From an uncultured Porphyromonadaceae bacterium (GTDB taxonomy: Bacteria; Bacteroidota; Bacteroidia; Bacteroidales; Muribaculaceae), in NCBI GenBank assembly GCA_947073495.1, contig CAMTMX010000010.1:1-53897 (forward strand): a DNA stretch of 53,897 nt, written 5' to 3'. Positions within the stretch are counted from its first letter, which is position 1. Every line of letters starts with the position of its first letter. The notes under the pieces were generated by a model. That model searched no databases, was not told the origin of the DNA, and saw only the letters and a list, made by a program, of their open reading frames with translations. Shown here piece after piece: positions 51,386-53,897 of the stretch. The translations under genes were made by a program, and so were the position numbers.

Positions 51386-52336
51386 TCAATGTTTGAATTC
51401 TTTAGGCTCCACCCCCTTCACCGCATTCATAAACTTTGCGGGAACAGGCTGCTCGAAACGCATATCTTTTCTTGTAACGGGATGGGCAAACCTCAGGGTT
51501 CTGGCATGAAGACATAATCTATGAAGCCTGCTCTCTTTTGCTCCATATTTTCTGTCGCCCATAATCGGATGTCCCATTTCTGAAGCATGCACCCGAATCT
51601 GATTCTTTCTGCCGGTGTCGAGAGAAAACTCTACAAGAGATAGTCCGTTGGCTCGTTTAAGCACCTTGTATCTGGTCAGCGCAAGTTTACCGTCGTCCGC
51701 ATCTTTTGTAGAATACACCACAAATTGCGAATTTTCGGCAAGCCTACTTTTCACAAAACCATCATCTTTCTCGACATATCCCTCCAAAAGAGCCACGTAA
51801 AGTCGGTCAAGCACCATATTGTTCCAATTGTGACGTAAAGTTTCCTGCGCCTCTTCTGTTTTTGCAAACATCATAAGTCCGGAAGTGTCACGGTCGAGAC
51901 GGTGCACCACATACAACTTGTTGACCGGATTTTGCTTCTTTACATAATCCCGGAGGATATCATAAGCGGTCTCCTCCTTGCGATGGCTTTGAGTTCCGAC
52001 AGAGAGTAGACCATATCCTTTGTTGATGACAATTATATCGTCATCTTCATACACAAGCTGTATTCTTGCGTGTTTAAACACGACAAAAGGACGAGAAATA
52101 TTCACCTTTACGACTCCTCCAGGCTCAACCGGAGCATCAAATGCAGTTGTAACCATGCCGTCAGACATTATATGTCCGTATCGTAGCCAGGTTTTAAGAT
52201 CATTTCGGCTTTTGCTGTGGAAATAATCCCCAACAAAAGCGAGAAGCGGTTTAATTTCTTCACTCTCGTTTGTCAATACCACCACACGATCTTCGCGAAA
52301 AGTTTTTTGATTGCTTTGCTGTCTGTTTCTTGCCAT
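51386..52336 (-). CDS. RluA-family pseudouridine synthase
   Basis: A 316-aa rRNA/tRNA pseudouridine synthase. An N-terminal S4-like RNA-binding region (about 25-80, LKTWLRYGHIMSDGMVTTAF) precedes the catalytic domain. That domain has DDDIIVINKGYGLLSVGT and the signature VVHRLDRDTSGLMMFAKT, whose Asp148 is the expected catalytic residue. The later SLVEFSLDTGRKNQIRVHAS and HARTLRFAHPVT motifs are typical. The target uridine cannot be assigned, so no rlu symbol is given. It precedes the PAP2-like gene. Confidence 0.93.
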   Translation of the reverse strand: MARNRQQSNQKTFREDRVVVLTNESEEIKPLLAFVGDYFHSKSRNDLKTWLRYGHIMSDGMVTTAFDAPVEPGGVVKVNISRPFVVFKHARIQLVYEDDDIIVINKGYGLLSVGTQSHRKEETAYDILRDYVKKQNPVNKLYVVHRLDRDTSGLMMFAKTEEAQETLRHNWNNMVLDRLYVALLEGYVEKDDGFVKSRLAENSQFVVYSTKDADDGKLALTRYKVLKRANGLSLVEFSLDTGRKNQIRVHASEMGHPIMGDRKYGAKESRLHRLCLHARTLRFAHPVTRKDMRFEQPVPAKFMNAVKGVEPKEFKH

Positions 52337-52445
52337 ATATTTATAACAACCCTATAAGGATTATGTATATAGTATCTGTCTAAATAATGTGAATATGCAC
52401 CCTCCTATATTTTTGAAAGGAGCCTATTAATATTTTAACGCAATT

Positions 52446-53759
52446 TTATGGGTTATAGTGCAGCGAGACCACTGAATCCTTGGCTCCCGCCGCTTTCCGA
52501 AGCATGTTATTGCCGAATCTACAGTATAGACACTTCCTTGCATCGCAATATTCTTTCTTTAGATGGAGCAATGCCTGCGACCTCCATGCATTCTCTGCTT
52601 TCAACCCCAATGCTTCCCATTGCCTCGTCACCCCATTGTTTTCTCCGGGAAGGCATTCAAGCAGAGCTTGCCCTTGTTCTGCAAGATCAAGATCTCCCCT
52701 CATCATCCCGAAAGCATAAAGCAAAGGAGCTACCACATTTATAATCAACAAGGTCACGCTTGTTTCGGAAAGAGCATCCGAAACGCATCTTGCCTCCATG
52801 TCGAATGAAAAATGATTATGCCAATATCCATCAAGATGCCAGTCAAACAGTTCCCTAAGTTTTTCTGAATTTCGTCCGCAGGAAATAATGTTAGAAAAAA
52901 GCGCAAATCCCCCCTCACATGCCTTGGAAAGGAAAGCTATCCTTCTGTGGGGAAAATTCTGAGGCCTGGTTCGTGCATATTTCCATAATCCCGCGCGCAT
53001 TGGACGCAGACCATATTTTCTCGCAAGAAAATAATACTCCCTGCATAAAAGCTGATAATATTCGTCAAAAATATGAAGCGACGAGTCGAGCATAGCCGCT
53101 TGTCCAAATAGAAGCGCCTGCAACTGAAGAGGGTTGTCTGAATGATGGTGTAGAAATTTCAACGGCAATGATCGGGCAAGCATCTCAAAAGGATCACCAT
53201 TGAGCCCGAACCCTAATGCACGCGCAAAAATAATGAAACACGTCTGCTCCCAGTCATTACCGGTTGAGGAATTCAAATCTAACACTCTTTGCGCCTTTGC
53301 CTGGATCCTTTCCACTGCGAGAGTCTCAAGCCAATCGGTCAGAGACAAAGAATGAATATTTGACAACGAGCCGCCACATCTTATTCCGGATATTTCTGAA
53401 GACAAGAATGAGAAAGTACGAAAAAAATCTTCTGGCATCGTAATCTCAACCTGAGGTATAAACGAACCGTCTTTTCTTCGTATTCTGCAGTCTGACACTC
53501 CAACCACATGCAATATGATTCCGTCATAAGCCGGATCATCCTCATGTCCATGACGCCTCCAATCTGACGCCTTTACATGTATTTCCACATTTCCTGCCCA
53601 CTCTATTCCATCTATCTTGATCTTAGAATTAAAAAAATCAGGACCGGAATCAGTATTAAGCATACCCGGATCAAGCACCTCAATTTCCGAACCTCCACAC
53701 TCATGGAGCCTCCTGCCGAACATTCTCGACTTCCAAAGATATTGATACAATTTTTCCAT
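52446..53759 (-). CDS. DUF2851 family protein
   Basis: A 437-aa protein matching DUF2851. The conserved N-terminal block is EKLYQYLWKSRMF, PGMLNTDSGPDFFNSKIKID, GIEWAGNVEIHVKASDWRRH and DPAYDGIILHVVG, with an E/D/H-rich core that resembles a nuclease-like or metal-binding site. A helical C-terminal half ends in ARKCLYCRFGNNMLRKA. The N-terminal E-V-H-V-K arrangement suggests a restriction-endonuclease-like fold, but this is my inference; the family has no established function. A -7 box lies 43 bases upstream. Confidence 0.88.
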   Translation of the reverse strand: MEKLYQYLWKSRMFGRRLHECGGSEIEVLDPGMLNTDSGPDFFNSKIKIDGIEWAGNVEIHVKASDWRRHGHEDDPAYDGIILHVVGVSDCRIRRKDGSFIPQVEITMPEDFFRTFSFLSSEISGIRCGGSLSNIHSLSLTDWLETLAVERIQAKAQRVLDLNSSTGNDWEQTCFIIFARALGFGLNGDPFEMLARSLPLKFLHHHSDNPLQLQALLFGQAAMLDSSLHIFDEYYQLLCREYYFLARKYGLRPMRAGLWKYARTRPQNFPHRRIAFLSKACEGGFALFSNIISCGRNSEKLRELFDWHLDGYWHNHFSFDMEARCVSDALSETSVTLLIINVVAPLLYAFGMMRGDLDLAEQGQALLECLPGENNGVTRQWEALGLKAENAWRSQALLHLKKEYCDARKCLYCRFGNNMLRKAAGAKDSVVSLHYNP

Positions 53760-53801
53760 GATGGGAATTCAGATTCTTGAAGATTGACATGATATTTTAT
53801 G

Positions 53802-53809
53802 CAAAAATA
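53802..53809 (-). promoter_or_regulatory. Putative -7 box for DUF2851
   Basis: On the minus strand these bases read TATTTTTG, an exact TAnnTTTG match about 43 bases before the ATG at 53759. The -33 box is not visible. Confidence 0.45.
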
Positions 53810-53897
53810 CATATTTTATATAAATAATCATCCGGAAATTAAAAAAGAATTGAACAAAATCATATTCTTCATTAAAAATTATTTACACTCCGCTTGA

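Noticed and set aside
51351..51389. TTG start of the PAP2-like gene overlapping the RluA-family stop
   Set aside because: It is a weak start codon and adds only a short non-conserved stretch; the ATG at 51350 is simpler.

Overview
The window looks like a chromosomal segment from a member of the Bacteroidales, most likely a gut Muribaculaceae-type genome. The order is well supported and the family is an inference. The evidence is: Bacteroidota-restricted families (DUF3256, DUF2851, DUF4105/Lnb-type, GYF_2 proteins, a PorE-like type IX secretion lipoprotein); a SecA with the enlarged Bacteroidota architecture; no Shine-Dalgarno sequences ahead of starts; and repeated matches to the Bacteroidota sigma-ABfr promoter TTTG-N19/20-TAnnTTTG. 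There is no phage, insertion sequence, rRNA or CRISPR array. Nearly all genes are housekeeping or envelope genes.

Layout. 1-516: 5' part of a TolC-type efflux porin (minus). 779-854: tRNA-Gly(CCC). 1053-2462: two GYF_2 + CD225/dispanin-like membrane proteins. 2576-6076: secA. 6291-12044: a minus-strand run rluB-like (long prion-like N-terminus), asnS, a DUF4105/Lnb-like protein and an alkaline-phosphatase-fold protein that appears to have lost its catalytic residues. 12358-13703: adk and hpt. 14050-15609: a four-helix-bundle protein and a secreted protein. 15907-19230: an operon of a 706-aa lipoprotein and an OmpA-family protein. 19936-23182: an outer-membrane beta-barrel candidate and porE. 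23496-29100: DUF2461, gltX, DUF3256 and a DEAD-box helicase. 29118-31738: C69 dipeptidase, HIT protein, greA. 32203-35022: a GH2 glycosidase. 35135-38962: sufE and two tandem POT transporters. 39105-41932: an alcohol dehydrogenase and acyl-CoA ligase pair. 42120-47184: a lipoprotein, an MBL hydrolase, two rRNA methyltransferase-family genes, an HMA protein, a LolD-like ATPase and DUF3467. 47239-53759: cysS, ispG, a PAP2-like protein, a RluA-family synthase and DUF2851.

The most unusual content is intergenic. Between about 2.4 and 29 kb, at least eleven gene boundaries carry one composite repeat: a short perfect hairpin (for example TTTTGCTATCGCAAAA) followed by 3-5 telomere-like words (GGGTTAT / AGGGTTA / AAGGTTA). 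The hairpin nearly always lies next to the open reading frame, at its start or its stop, and the G-rich words run away from it. In several intergenic regions a second, inverted copy guards the other gene, making mirrored structures. At four loci the element is tandemly amplified (3-4 units of 56-61 bp). Hairpin sequences vary but keep their base pairing, and some copies satisfy the G-quadruplex rule. Other intergenic regions hold unrelated simple-word families (AATTAGTAATT, GGTCGTTGGTC, GGACAAAAGGACATAAG). The elements stop abruptly after 29 kb, where spacers carry ordinary promoters and terminators. I also see two candidate small RNAs, near 24.55 kb and 32.0 kb.
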